From: Candidatus Sabulitectum silens
Lineage (GTDB): Bacteria; Fermentibacterota; Fermentibacteria; Fermentibacterales; JCC-6
Assembly (NCBI GenBank): GCA_001875255.1
Contig: MJAN01000002.1
Coordinates: 186,001-250,000 of the forward strand
Direction: 5' to 3'
Length of the DNA: 64,000 bases
A model generated the notes under the pieces. That model was not told where the DNA came from. It did not search any database and saw only the letters and a program-made list of their open reading frames with translations. A program made the position numbers and the translations under genes. This document shows, one piece after another, positions 51,304 to 61,637 of the stretch (position 1 is its first letter; every line of letters starts with the position of its first letter).

Positions 51304-52283
51304 TCAGATCCTGCCCTTGAATGTGTTCCTGAACTGTCCCCTGGCGGAGAAGGATTCCTTGAACCTGCAGAGGCCGTAGTTGACCTCCATGTCAAGGGTA
51401 TATGTGCCCAGATCGAGGTAGTGATAGCCCATTTTCCTGGCCCAGTCGATCACACCGCGGTAAACCAGGTTAACCGGCCTCAGGGCCTGATGCTCTTCGT
51501 TGTGTGAAATGTAGAAGGCCAGTGTAACCCTGGGATTGCAGTGGAACATGATCATCCCGGCGTAAACTTCACCGGAGGGGTCCACGGTGATGAACTGCCT
51601 TACGGCGTTCTGCCCAGAAGGTCCTTCAGAAGCCGAAGCTCATCCAGGGTATGGGTTGGCTTCACCCCGTGCCTGTCCTTCAGGTTGTTGGCCAGGATCG
51701 GGTAGAATTTCGAATAGTCGTTGTCTTCCACCACCCTGAGCCCAGATTTAAGGGCCTTCTTCACACCCCGGCGGGCTGACTGCGAGAAGCCCAGGTCGAT
51801 CTCCTCTCCCAGCCTCTGGAGGTCGATCACCGCGGTGAGTTCCCTCTTTTTGTAGCCGAAGCCCTTCCTGATAAGGGCGAAGTCTATGTAGTGGTGGGGT
51901 CTTCTGTAGTAGCACACCGGAGGCGGGGTCATCTCAATGCCTGCGAAACCCTGCTTCCTGCAGTATTCGATAAGGGAATCCACAATCCGCTGGACCCTAT
52001 CGAGGCCGGTGGAATCATCAAGGACGATACCGCCGTAGGAGGCACCGGGGTAGCTCCTGAACCAGGTCTCCCCCTCTATTTCCGAAAGGGCTCCAGGAAC
52101 ACAGGCAAGGAGTTTTCCTGAGCCGTCCTCTATCATCAGGTGGTGGTTCTCGAACCGCCCGGGGGGATGGTAGCTGAGGAACGCCGGTGTATGAAACACA
52201 GTTCCGTTGTTGGAGCTTTCGGTGAATGAGGTCCACAGTGGAAGGTCCCCCTCCTGTGCCGTCCTTACTTTGATGCCCCTCAT
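51304..52283 (-). CDS. FemAB/GNAT-type acyltransferase
   Basis: About 326 residues. Two GNAT-like halves: SSNNGTVFHTPAFLSYHP opens, RSYPGASYGGIVLDD and GYKKRELTAVIDL are in the first half, and EVYAGMIMFHCNPRVTLAFY and GYHYLDLGTYTLDM are in the second. The frame breaks near 51605. The family (Acetyltransf_6/FemAB) transfers amino acids or acyl groups to glycans. In this operon it may decorate the polysaccharide. Confidence 0.75.
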
Positions 52284-54518
52284 CTTACCACCGAAACCTT
52301 TGCCATGTGAACCTCCTGGCCGGTGTTTACCAGGAGCATGTATATCCCGGAGGCTACTATTTTCCCGTTCAATGTGCCGTCCCAGGTCCAGTCGGCAACC
52401 GTGGGGGCTTCCACCGTTCCGATGAAGGAGCCATCCAGCCTGAAGAAATCCACCGTGACCGGGGAAGCCTCAATGGAGGAGATGAATCTCAGGGGGTCAC
52501 CACCGGAAACGTATGGCTGGGGATAGAAGCTCACCCCGCTGAAAGATCCGCCGCCTCCGCCACTCTGTTCCACCGACCAGAGGCCTTCTATGGAGGAGAA
52601 GACCACACCGCCGGTGATGGGGTCCCGTGAGGAATACTCCCAGGTATACAGGGTGGAGGGTATGTAATCGCTGTTTATGCCGTTGAAGGAAGAGAGCTGG
52701 CCGTCGGAAATCCTGTAAATGGCCGACTGGCCCAGACACCATATTCTGCCCGCCGTGTCGGTGCTTATGGCCTTTACCGTTTCGCTGATGTCCTGGTAAT
52801 CGGTGAATCCGCTTCCGGTCCACCTGGCAAGGCCGTTACCGGTACCGGCCAGGAGACCGATCCCCGGCACCTTCAGGAAACAGTACACATCGCTTGAGGG
52901 CAGCCCGGAGGAGGGGGTGTAGGCCTGGCCGAAACCGGGGTACCACTGGTCTTCGGAGGTGTCCGCGGGGTTTCCCGAATGGACCAGAAGCTGGCAACCC
53001 CCGTTTTCCAGGGCGATCCACAGGCTGTCCTGTGAAACGGGATAGACCGACCGGACATTGATGTCGGCGATGCCGCTTCCGCCGGTCCTGGAGCCCCAGT
53101 TCATGGTTCCCATGGGGTCGCCGTTGAAACCGGCGATCCCGCTTGGCTCGTCGGGCTGACCGGCGGGATCGAACTGCCTGAAGGCCGCCCAGAGCCCGTT
53201 GGTCTGGCCGGTGATCATCACCGGCTGGTTGTTGGGGATGTCCGCCTGTATCAGTGTGGCCTCGGGGCTGTGGAATTCAAGGGTGTCCCGAACGAAGGTG
53301 AGAATGGTGTCGCCCTGATCAGCCCAGTCTTCGTTGTCCCTTATCCAGGAGAGACCGTGGTGATAGGAGGATGCCCATACTCCCTGGCCGTACCCCGCAG
53401 CAAGGGAAACACCTGGAAGCCGTTGGGCATTCCGTGGGATTGGGTGTAGCTCCGCCATCCGTAGTCGGGGTAATAGGCCTGAACTCCCCTCAGGTAGGTG
53501 GCCACATAGACCCTGCCATCCTCAAGACAGGACATCTGGTGAACCCTTTGCACTGGATGCCCGGTATGGTCTCCAGTAGCCACTGGCCGTTCTCAAGGTG
53601 ATAAAGCCCCATGCCCGCCTGGGTGTTCACCAGGTCGGTAACCTTGGTCTGGTAGGTGAAGGATACGTAAAGCACGCCGTTCAGTGTGAACAGGCTCACC
53701 GGCCATCTGGACGAGGGAAGCCAGATGCCGGCCTCCTCCCATGACTCACCGTTCTTCACAATAACGCTGCCCCGGATGGCGGCATAGAGGGATGAATCGA
53801 ATTCTATCATATCGATCACCGCGCTGTCCGCCTGGGAGGTGTAGTCGATAAGCAGTTCGAAGCGGTCGGACCCTGCTTCAAGCTCCACAGCGCCGCTCAT
53901 TCCACACGCATAGATGCTGGTTTCCCCGGCCCGGACATTTTCCAGCTCAAAGGCCCGGGTTTCCTCCCAGTACTTCCATGATGATGGATTCAGTGGATTG
54001 TAGGGGTCATTCAGGGAAAAAATGCCCTTCTCGGTGCACAGCCACAGGGTGTCGTTCCTGGCGGCGATGGAATAGACATCGGTGGCGGGCAGGGCCTCTC
54101 CAACCGGGGTAAAACCGCTGGGACCGCCGTGGGAAAAACCGCCCCTGCATCCCGCCCAGATCTCCCCGGCGGCTTCCACGAGGGATGTTACCGTGCCATC
54201 GCCGGGTATTCCCTCGAAGGTGGAAAAGGAAGACCAGTTCTGGCCGTCGAGGAGAACCAGACCCTCGCCCCCGGTGGCGAACCACATCCTGCCGGCGGAG
54301 TCTTCCATGACATCCCTGATGTCAGGGACGGGGAGGTCTTCCGGACAGGAAAAGACCTCTCCGTACTCCCCGGGTCCGGAATAGCGGAAAACACCGCCGG
54401 AAGAAGCGCACCAGACCCCGCCGGCCTGGGCGGGGGATGCTCCGTAAACATAGGAAAGTGAGGTGGTCAGGTCCCATTCGGGAACGGAGGACAACAGAAT
54501 AAATAGAAGGATCTGCAT
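52280..54518 (-). CDS. Secreted propeller protein with C-terminal sorting-like domain
   Basis: About 746 residues. The signal peptide MQILLFILLSSVPEW is followed by propeller repeats (AGRMWFATGGEGLVLLDGQN, AGEIWAGCRGGFS, DTLWLCTEKGIFSL, AGRIWCLGQSAIYRI). A glycine/serine linker leads to a FlgD/T9SS-like end with FFRLDGSFIGTV, DWTWDGTLNGKIVASGIYML and a final KVSVVR. Frame breaks near 53535 and 53400 are bridged. It is the second protein of this architecture in the operon. Ligand unknown. Confidence 0.77.
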
Positions 54519-54527
54519 TGATTCCTC

Positions 54528-55234
54528 TCAGAAAAGCCAGGGAAAACGAATGTGCCAGACCATCCAGGCCGCCTCCCACACAATGGAGCGGGACATTTTG
54601 GATGTGCCTGAGTGCCTGTCAATGAAAACTATGGGGACTTCGCTAAGGGAGCATCCCGCCTTGTAGAGCTTGTATGTCACCTCGATCTGGAAGGAATAGC
54701 CGTCGGACCTTATGGTGTCGAGATCAAGTTTCTCAAGGGAGGAACGCCTGAATGCCTTGAAACCCCCGGTGGCGTCGTCCACGGGAAGACCGGTTATGAA
54801 CTTTGAATACCGGTTCGCCAGCCATGAGAGCATGAGCCGGTGCAGCGGCCAGTTCACCACATTGACTCCGTTTGAGTATCTGGAGCCAAGGACGAGGTCG
54901 TACTCACTGAGTTTTTCAATGAGTTCCGGGACCATGTCCGGGTTGTGGGAAAATCGGCGTCCATCTGCACTACGGGATCGTACTCCGGCCTTTCCAGGGC
55001 CCACCGGAAGCCGGCAACATAAGCCTGACCAAGACCGCTCTTCTTCTCTCTGGAAAGAAGGTGTACCCTTCCGGTATCCCTGTGGGCCAGAACCGCCCCG
55101 GCGGTGCCGTCGGGGCTGGAGTCGTCCACCACCAGAACATGGGCGCCGATGGGAAGATCCAGCAGCCTGGGGATCATTTCGGTGATGTTCTCGAACTCGT
55201 TGTAAGTAGGTATAACTATAAGCGGTGTGCTCAA
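54528..55234 (-). CDS. Polyprenyl-phosphate glycosyltransferase (Dpm1-like GT2)
   Basis: About 235 residues. TTG at 55234 lies six bases after GGAGG and gives MSTPLIVIPTYNEFENITEM. HVLVVDDSSPDGTAG, VVQMDADFSHNPDMVPEL (DxD with the SH.P motif) and ATGGFKAFRRSSLEKLDLD match dolichyl-phosphate mannosyltransferases. The frame breaks near 54950. It has no membrane anchor domain. It heads the long polysaccharide operon and would make polyprenyl-phosphate sugars. Confidence 0.85.
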
Positions 55235-55380
55235 CCCCACCCTCCCTGTATCTGCGGTTTGCGCCAATATAATCCATAGCCGCCCGGCGGAGTACCGACA
55301 CCACCTCCGCCGCTTTCTGTAACCCTTTCAGGGAAGTATGTTCCCGTATGAATTCAACAAAGGGAATCCGGGAGGGAACA
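55235..55380. promoter_or_regulatory. Divergent promoter region
   Basis: Between the polysaccharide operon (leftwards) and the Omp85-like gene (rightwards). A short AT-rich block at 55266-55273 gives TATATT on the minus strand and TATAAT on the plus strand. Neither has a good -35 box at 16-18 bases. No terminator or other structure is evident. Confidence 0.35.
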
Positions 55381-56410
55381 TGAAAGCAGCATTGATAGTA
55401 CTCACCGCCGCCGCGGCGCTGTCCGGAGCGGTAACCATTCTGCCCATAGTGGGTTATTCCTCATCCACGGGGTTCCTCATCGGCGGCTACATGATACAGG
55501 GGTTCGAGACCCTTCCCCCGGGAAGCAGTTTCTCCCTCGACGCCTATTACGGCACCGCGGGGTGATCAAGTTCCAGCCATCCTTCACCAGGGTGTTCCAT
55601 GGCGGTGTGCTCAACACCTATCTCGAATCCCGTAAATTGCTTGAGAAGAAGTGGTTCGGCTGGGGGAACCAGACAAACCCTGACAGCTCGGCACTGATGG
55701 ATCTTGAAATGAACAGGCTCTCGGGAAACTACACCTTTCCCCTCTCCAGCAGAGTATTCATCACAGCCGGGGTGGAAGCCAGGCACTCCTCGGTCTTCAA
55801 CAGGGAAGAAAGCATCCTATGGGAAAGGATGCCCGGCCAGGTCTTTGACGCCAGCCTCACAGCCGGTCTTAACGGCGGCATTACCGCCGTTTTCCCCGGC
55901 CCGGTGAATGGGGACATACTCCTGGAGGCAGGGGGGTTCTTCCAGACGGGGGATGTGTCCTACTCCGGCGTTACCGGAAGGGCAAGGATACAGGCCCGCC
56001 CCTGGAGCGGAGGACAGCTGGCACTGGGTTCAAGGCTTAACAGGCACTTCGGCATCCAGTCCACTCCCATTCCCTACACATCGGGGATCGGGGCTAATGT
56101 GGATTTCAGGGGTTACAGCGACCATCGATTCACCGGACCGGTGTGGGCCATTGCCCAGTTCGAGGTGAGTCAGCTGGTGGTGGAGTTGAGGAATGAAGAG
56201 AATGAACCGGCCCTCTCCCTCACACTGGCGGCCTTTACCGAGGCGGGAAGGGTGGCCGAAGGCTTCCGTGAAATGTCCATGAAGAACATTCACACGGACA
56301 TAGGCGCCGGGGTCAGGATAGGTGCCGGCGGCGATGCCACCATGAGGATGGACGCAGCATGGGGGGACGAGGGTATGGTCCTCTCCACCGGTTTCCAGAG
56401 CGCCCTGTAG
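55381..56410 (+). CDS. Omp85-like outer-membrane barrel without POTRA domains
   Basis: About 343 residues. GGGAGG precedes the ATG, and a signal peptide (MKAALIVLTAAAALSGAV) follows. The mature part is strand-rich. Near the end VDFRGYSDHRFTGPVWAIAQ and LAAFTEAGRVA resemble the surface-antigen barrel of BamA/Omp85 (RGY with the lid-lock Arg, then F.DaG). No POTRA repeats are present, so it is only the barrel. The frame breaks near 55560. Function unknown. Confidence 0.65.
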
Positions 56411-56479
56411 TTCTTTGCCCCATCGGAACGGATTTCGCTAAATTAAACCGAATGATATATCTCATTTTCGGAAGGCGGT

Positions 56480-58817
56480 GTGATCTTGAGCGTTACCCTT
56501 GTTATTGCGGCCCTGTTCTCCTGGGCCATGGATCCGGCCCCGGGCCCCACGGTCCCGTTCTGGTGGACGGCATATCCCGAAGCTGACAACGCGATCCTGG
56601 TCAATCCGGCGGGAACCGGCTGGCTGAACGGCTCCGGTATGCGCATAGGCGCGGTGCTAAGCGACAGCAGCTTCGAACACTTCGACCGGTTCACCCTTGA
56701 AGACAGGTCCGGCGGTTTCTCCGGATGGTGGGAGGACGACCAGAGCCTGAGGAGGTTCACCGCCTCGGGTTCCCACCAGATGGGCGCCTTATCCCTGGGG
56801 CTGGGCTATACCTGGTACGATCCCACAGTGGGCGGCCATCCCCAGCAGGGGGAAAAGTTCTTCACCTTCGGCATGAACCTCCGCAGCGACCAGCACATAG
56901 GTTTCGGAGCCACCGCAAGAACCGCCACCGGCGACATCGACGCCTGCTATGTCGCCGGCGTGGCCCTGAGGCCAACCGGGACCCACACGGTTACACTCAC
57001 CGGGGATTACCGGTTCCAGTCCGGCATCATTGACAGCAGATGGGCCGCCGGTGCTGAGATAAGGGCCATCGACGGCCTGACCTTCAGGGGGGCATACGGC
57101 GAGAACGACACCTTCACCGCCGGGCTCCAGGTGGACTTCGGCAAGGCGGGCATTTCCGCCGGGGCGGAAACCCACGACGGCAACTACACCGGCGGAACAG
57201 CGGAGATCATTCTCTACGACCGGGCCAGGCCCAGCATAGTATCGCCCCTTCCCGATTTCCTCTCCTATTCCGTGGAGGAAACCGACGAACTGCCCTCGAG
57301 GGCCTTCCTCGGCCCGGTTAACCACTCCTTCACCAGGGATATTACAACACTGGCCCGGGGTGTTTCAGACCCCTCCGTTGAGGGGGTTCTCATCGACATG
57401 TCCGGTTACGACCTCAACGCCGCCCAGGGCGAAGAGCTCCGTGGGATAATGGTCCGCTACAGAGAGCGTGGCAAACCGGTCTTCGCCTACATGGAGTACG
57501 CCGATAAGGGTTCCTACTACACGGCGTCGGCGGCGGAGGCCATCTGTGTCCACAAGGCGGGTCAGGTTTCCGTTGGCGGATACACCGGGTACTCCTTTTC
57601 GTCAGGGAGCTGCTGGACAAGCTGGGGATCTATCCGGATCTCATGCACATAGGCGACTACAAGAACGCCAGCGACATGCTCACAGAGTATGAGATCTCCG
57701 ATGCCCAGATCGAGGCTACAAGGGCGCTGCTGGAAAGCTTCAAGGATGAGCAGATCCGTGGCATCTCCGAGGCAGGGGGCTTGAACCGGCCCAGATGAGC
57801 GTTCTTTTTCAGGCTCCCCCTTCGCCGGGGAATCCATGGTAAACATGGGTCTGGTGGACACCACCCTCTACCACGACCAGTTCGAGGAATACGCCGAGGA
57901 CAGGCTCCGCCGGAGCCTCTCCACAATGAGCCCCGAGTTCTACCGCGGCGTGGCCCGGGAACCCTCCCGCTGGGGAGAGACCCGGTTGTGGCTGTGGTGG
58001 TGGCAACAGGGAACATCATTAACGGAGAGAGCGGCGGCGGCCCGATGGGCAGGAACATGGGAAGCGACACCATAGCGGAACTGCTTCGGGAGGCGGCCTC
58101 CGCCCCGGGGGTAAAGGCCATCGTCCTTCGCATTGACTCAGGCGGAGGCGACGCCATGGCCAGCGACGACATGCACCACGCGGTGGAGAATATCCGGGAA
58201 GAGATGCCGGTGGTGGTGAGCATGGGAGCCGTTGCAGCAAGCGGCGGCTATTACATGGCCTGCGGAGCCGATGCCATCTTCGCCGACAGAATGACCATCA
58301 CAGGTTCAATAGGAATAATCAGCGGCAAGATAGTCTTCGGAGACCTGATGAGCATGGTTGGAATAAATGTGGAAAAGGTGGAGATAGACCCCGCCGGAAG
58401 CCTGGCAATCCCTTTGAGCCCTATAGCGAAACCGAACACGAAAGGCACTTCGCCGCCATGAGGGAGGGTTACGAGCTCTTCGTGAATACCGTGGCCAGGG
58501 GAAGGGACATGACCTTCGAAGAGGTGGACGCCATCGGTCAGGGCAGGGTCTGGTCCGGCGCCGACGCCCTGGAACTGGGTCTGGTGGATTTCAACGGGGG
58601 AGTGGTGGATGCCATAACCCACGCCGGGATGCTTGCGGGAATGGGAACGGATATCCCTGAGATACGGGTCTATCCCGAAGTCAGCGGCCTTGGCTCACTG
58701 AACCTGAGCCCCTTCGGAACCGGCACCCTTGCGGAAACCGTTTCCGCGCTGGCGGAGGACCCCCTTCTCAACGCCCGGGGTCCCCTCTACCTGGCTCCTT
58801 TCATCTCCGTGGAGTAG
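56480..58817 (+). CDS. SppA-type S49 peptidase with N-terminal barrel-like domain
   Basis: About 779 residues. GTG 56480 follows GGAAGGCG. After a signal peptide, residues ~20-260 are strand-rich with AILVNPAGTGWLNG, the NPAG motif seen in FadL/PorV-type barrels. Two S49 domains then follow as in long SppA. The first carries the catalytic-type lysine in GDYKNASDML; the second carries the serine in GAVAASGGYYMACGADA and the motif TGSIGIISG. Frame breaks near 57600, 57795, 57985 and 58415 are bridged. The expected membrane anchor is replaced by the barrel-like domain. Confidence 0.83.
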
Positions 58818-58822
58818 GCAGC

Positions 58823-59595
58823 ATGAACACCGCGAATTTCAGGAAGGATCTTAAGGATCGCATAATGAAGGCCTTCGCCGATGAACCCTGGGTATGGGGT
58901 ATATGGCAGGGGGGTCCGCGGCAACCGGTTTCCTCGACGACCTTTCCGACCTCGACATCGTCTTCGTGGTGGAAGACCACAGGACAGAGGAAACATTCGC
59001 CATTTCGAAGGGCTCCTGCGGGAATGCTGCGGTGTAAAAAGCAGCTTCAGGATACCGGAACCTGCATGGCACGGCCACAGTCAGGCCTTCTATTTCCCGA
59101 AGGAATGCCCCCAGCTTTTCTATGTTGACATGCTGGTGGAAAGCTCTCCGCCGGTAACAGGCTGCTGGAACCGGATCGCCACGGAAGGGCGGACATCTGG
59201 CTGAACAGGAACGAAGTGCTGAAACCGGAGCCCACCCCTGAGGATGAACTGCTTCAGGCTAACAGAAGGACCTTTCAGTCGGTGAAGGCCACCATGGACA
59301 TAGTCTTGACGGAGAACCGGAAACAGATCCTCAGGGGAAACGAGATAGACGCCATGCTTGAGTATCAGGGCTTCATCCAGAGAAGACTGGCGGCACTGCT
59401 GAACCTCAAGTACCGCCCGGCGAAGCACGATTTCGGAATACGCTACGGCCAAAGGGAATATCCCCCGGATGTGGCGGAAAGGGTTAAGCGCCTTATCTAC
59501 CCGGGAAGCCCTGCGGGCATAGGACCGAGGTTCGAAGAGGCCGCCGCCTGGGCAGTGGAGCTGATGAGAGAGCTGGAGGAAAGCTGGGAAGCTGA
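58823..59595 (+). CDS. Nucleotidyltransferase-fold protein
   Basis: About 258 residues, beginning five bases after the sppA stop. After restoring one G near 58912 the sequence reads WQGGSAATGFLDDLSDLDIV, the GGS...D.SD.D signature of minimal nucleotidyltransferases such as aminoglycoside adenylyltransferases. A helical C-terminal domain (TFQSVKATMDIVLTENRKQI) follows. Further breaks near 58990 and 59155 are bridged. As written the last frame runs past 59595; one missing G near 59590 would give TGA at 59593, back-to-back with the next gene. Substrate unknown. Confidence 0.7.
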
Positions 59596-59984
59596 TCACT
59601 CCCCTTCAGTCCCCTGTGTTCTCATCCGGACCAGATGGATGGTAACCCCCAGCGCCACCCCCAGAAGAAGCCCCCTGAGCCACCAGGCGTTAATGAAGAA
59701 GACACCGGTGACGGATATGGTCAGCCACAGGAATACTATGGTGATGGCCCTCTGAAGGGCGGGGATCCCCCTTCCCTCCCTGTAGTCCCTTATGTAGGAG
59801 CCGAAAAGCCTGTTGGTGGTGAGCCAGAGGTAGAACCTCCGCGACTCCTGGCATAGCAGGCCGCCGCAAGGAGCAGCAGGGGCGTTGTGGGCAGCAGCGG
59901 CAGCAGGACCCCCAGAAGCCCCAGGGCCGCCGACAGGGTTCCCAGAACGATAAGCAGATATCGGAACCGCCGGGTATTATACAA
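59596..59984 (-). CDS. YbaN/DUF454 inner-membrane protein
   Basis: About 128 residues. [20 protein letters not shown] with [17 protein letters not shown] is the DUF454 signature, followed across a frame break at ~59850 by [20 protein letters not shown]. Two more helices come after. Function is unknown across bacteria. It converges on the nucleotidyltransferase gene with adjoining stop codons (TGATCA). Confidence 0.85.
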
Positions 59985-60068
59985 CTCGGGCCTATTTTCA
60001 GTAATAAAATATCCTCCCAGGGGTTTCGTGGAATATCCTCAATTCCCCCGACCACCGTCAATCGGGTT

Positions 60069-60097
60069 TTGACAGGGGCCCGGATTCACCGTATTCT
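60069..60097 (+). promoter_or_regulatory. Sigma70-type promoter of the UPF0371 gene
   Basis: TTGACA (60069-60074) and TATTCT (60092-60097) are 17 bases apart. Transcription would begin about 45 bases before the TTG start at 60147. This is among the best -35/-10 matches in the window. Confidence 0.8.
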
Positions 60098-60146
60098 TCA
60101 GTGTAAAAATGCCGTTTTCAGGGATCATTCAGGGGGGAAGATCAAA

Positions 60147-61637
60147 TTGGATGAAGCAAAGGGTTTCGACAACGAAAGATACCTCGAGGAGCAGACCGCT
60201 GAAATAAACAGGAGGGTTCAGAGATCCTCCGGCAGGCTCTATCTGGAGTTCGGCGGGAAGCTCATGTACGACCACCACGCCGCCAGGGTCCTTCCCGGTT
60301 ACGACCCTAATGTAAAGATACGCCTCCTCGAGAAGCTCCGTGACAAGGCTGAGATAATTCTCTGCATCTACGCCGGCGACATAGAAAGAAGGAAGATAAG
60401 GGGTGACTTCGGCATAAGCTACGACTCCGACGCCCTTATGCTCATCGACGGCTTCCGGGCCAGGGGAATAGAGCTCCGGGGAGTGGTTATCACCCGGTTC
60501 GAGGAACAGCCCTCGGCGATCTCCTTCGAGAACAGGCTCCGCAGAAGGGGGGTGGATGTGTTCAGGCACTACTACACCAGGGGCTACCCCACCGATGTTG
60601 ACCTGATAGTGAGCGAAGAGGGCTACGGAAGGAACGACTACATACCCCCCACCCGGCCCCTGGTTGTGGTAACAGGCCCCGGTCCGGGGAGCGGCAAACT
60701 GGCAACCTGCCTCTCACAGCTCTATCATGACCACAGACGGAACATCACCGCGGGTTACGCGAAGTTCGAGACCTTTCCTGTGTGGAACCTTCCCCTGAAG
60801 CACCCGGTGAACGAGGCGTATGAGGCCGCCACCGCGGATCTTCAGGATGTGAACCTGGTGGATCCCTTCCACCTCGAGGCCCACGGCACAGTGGCCATCA
60901 ACTACAACCGCGACGTTGAGGCCTTCCCCCTGGTAAAGAGGATACTGGAGAAGATACGGGGCGACGAATCCCCCTATGCCTCACCCACGGACATGGGCGT
61001 AAACAGGGTGGGCTTCGGAATAGTGAACGACGAGGTGGTGCGGAAGGCGGCCAGACAGGAGATAATCAGAAGGTACTTCCGCTACCGGTGCGAGTACGCC
61101 ATGGGGATAGCCGACAAGGCCACGGTGCAGAAGATAGAGCTCCTGATGAACAACCTGAACCTGACGGCCTTCGACAGACCGGTGGTGAAGGCAGCGGAGG
61201 AGATGTCAGCCCCAGGCGAGGAAACCAAGTTCGCCGCCATTCGTCTCCCCGACGGCACTATCCTCACTGGAAAGAGCTCCCTTCTCATGCACGCCAGTTC
61301 CGCGGCGGTGCTGAACGCGGTGAAACACCTGGCGGGGATACCAGACGGGACCCATCTGCTATCCCCTGAAACCATACAGTCCATCAGGAACCTGAAAACA
61401 GCCATCGGCAGCCTTCCCCTGCGCCTGGACCTTGAGGAGGTGCTGATAGCCCTGGGCGTCAGCGCCGCGGGATCACAGGAGGCAATGAGGGGAATGGAAA
61501 AGCTCACTGAACTGCGGAACTGCGAGGTCCATCTGACCCACATGCCCTCCTCGGGGGACGAAAGCGGCCTGAGAAGCCTGGGAATAAATGTTACCAGCGA
61601 ACCCAGGTTCTCAAGCTCGCGGCTCTACGCCGACTAG
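60147..61637 (+). CDS. UPF0371/DUF1846 protein
   Basis: Intact 496-residue protein, the normal family length. A TTG start follows GGGGGG and gives [59 protein letters not shown] (a P-loop-like turn) and [20 protein letters not shown] are nearly invariant family segments. Structures of relatives exist, but the biochemical role is not established to my knowledge. It stands alone behind its own promoter. Its stop overlaps the sat stop within CTAG. Confidence 0.93.
   Translation: MDEAKGFDNERYLEEQTAEINRRVQRSSGRLYLEFGGKLMYDHHAARVLPGYDPNVKIRLLEKLRDKAEIILCIYAGDIERRKIRGDFGISYDSDALMLIDGFRARGIELRGVVITRFEEQPSAISFENRLRRRGVDVFRHYYTRGYPTDVDLIVSEEGYGRNDYIPPTRPLVVVTGPGPGSGKLATCLSQLYHDHRRNITAGYAKFETFPVWNLPLKHPVNEAYEAATADLQDVNLVDPFHLEAHGTVAINYNRDVEAFPLVKRILEKIRGDESPYASPTDMGVNRVGFGIVNDEVVRKAARQEIIRRYFRYRCEYAMGIADKATVQKIELLMNNLNLTAFDRPVVKAAEEMSAPGEETKFAAIRLPDGTILTGKSSLLMHASSAAVLNAVKHLAGIPDGTHLLSPETIQSIRNLKTAIGSLPLRLDLEEVLIALGVSAAGSQEAMRGMEKLTELRNCEVHLTHMPSSGDESGLRSLGINVTSEPRFSSSRLYAD

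Noticed and set aside
42672-54518. The two propeller proteins as hybrid two-component regulators
   Set aside because: They have the propeller repeats of such sensors but no histidine kinase, receiver or DNA-binding part; they end in a FlgD-like domain.
58823-59595. Aminoglycoside resistance gene
   Set aside because: Only the generic nucleotidyltransferase signature is visible; there is no mobile context and no close similarity that I can recognise to resistance enzymes.
60129-60569. Minus-strand frame opposite the UPF0371 gene
   Set aside because: The plus-strand protein is near-invariant in its family over this stretch, so the opposite frame is a shadow.
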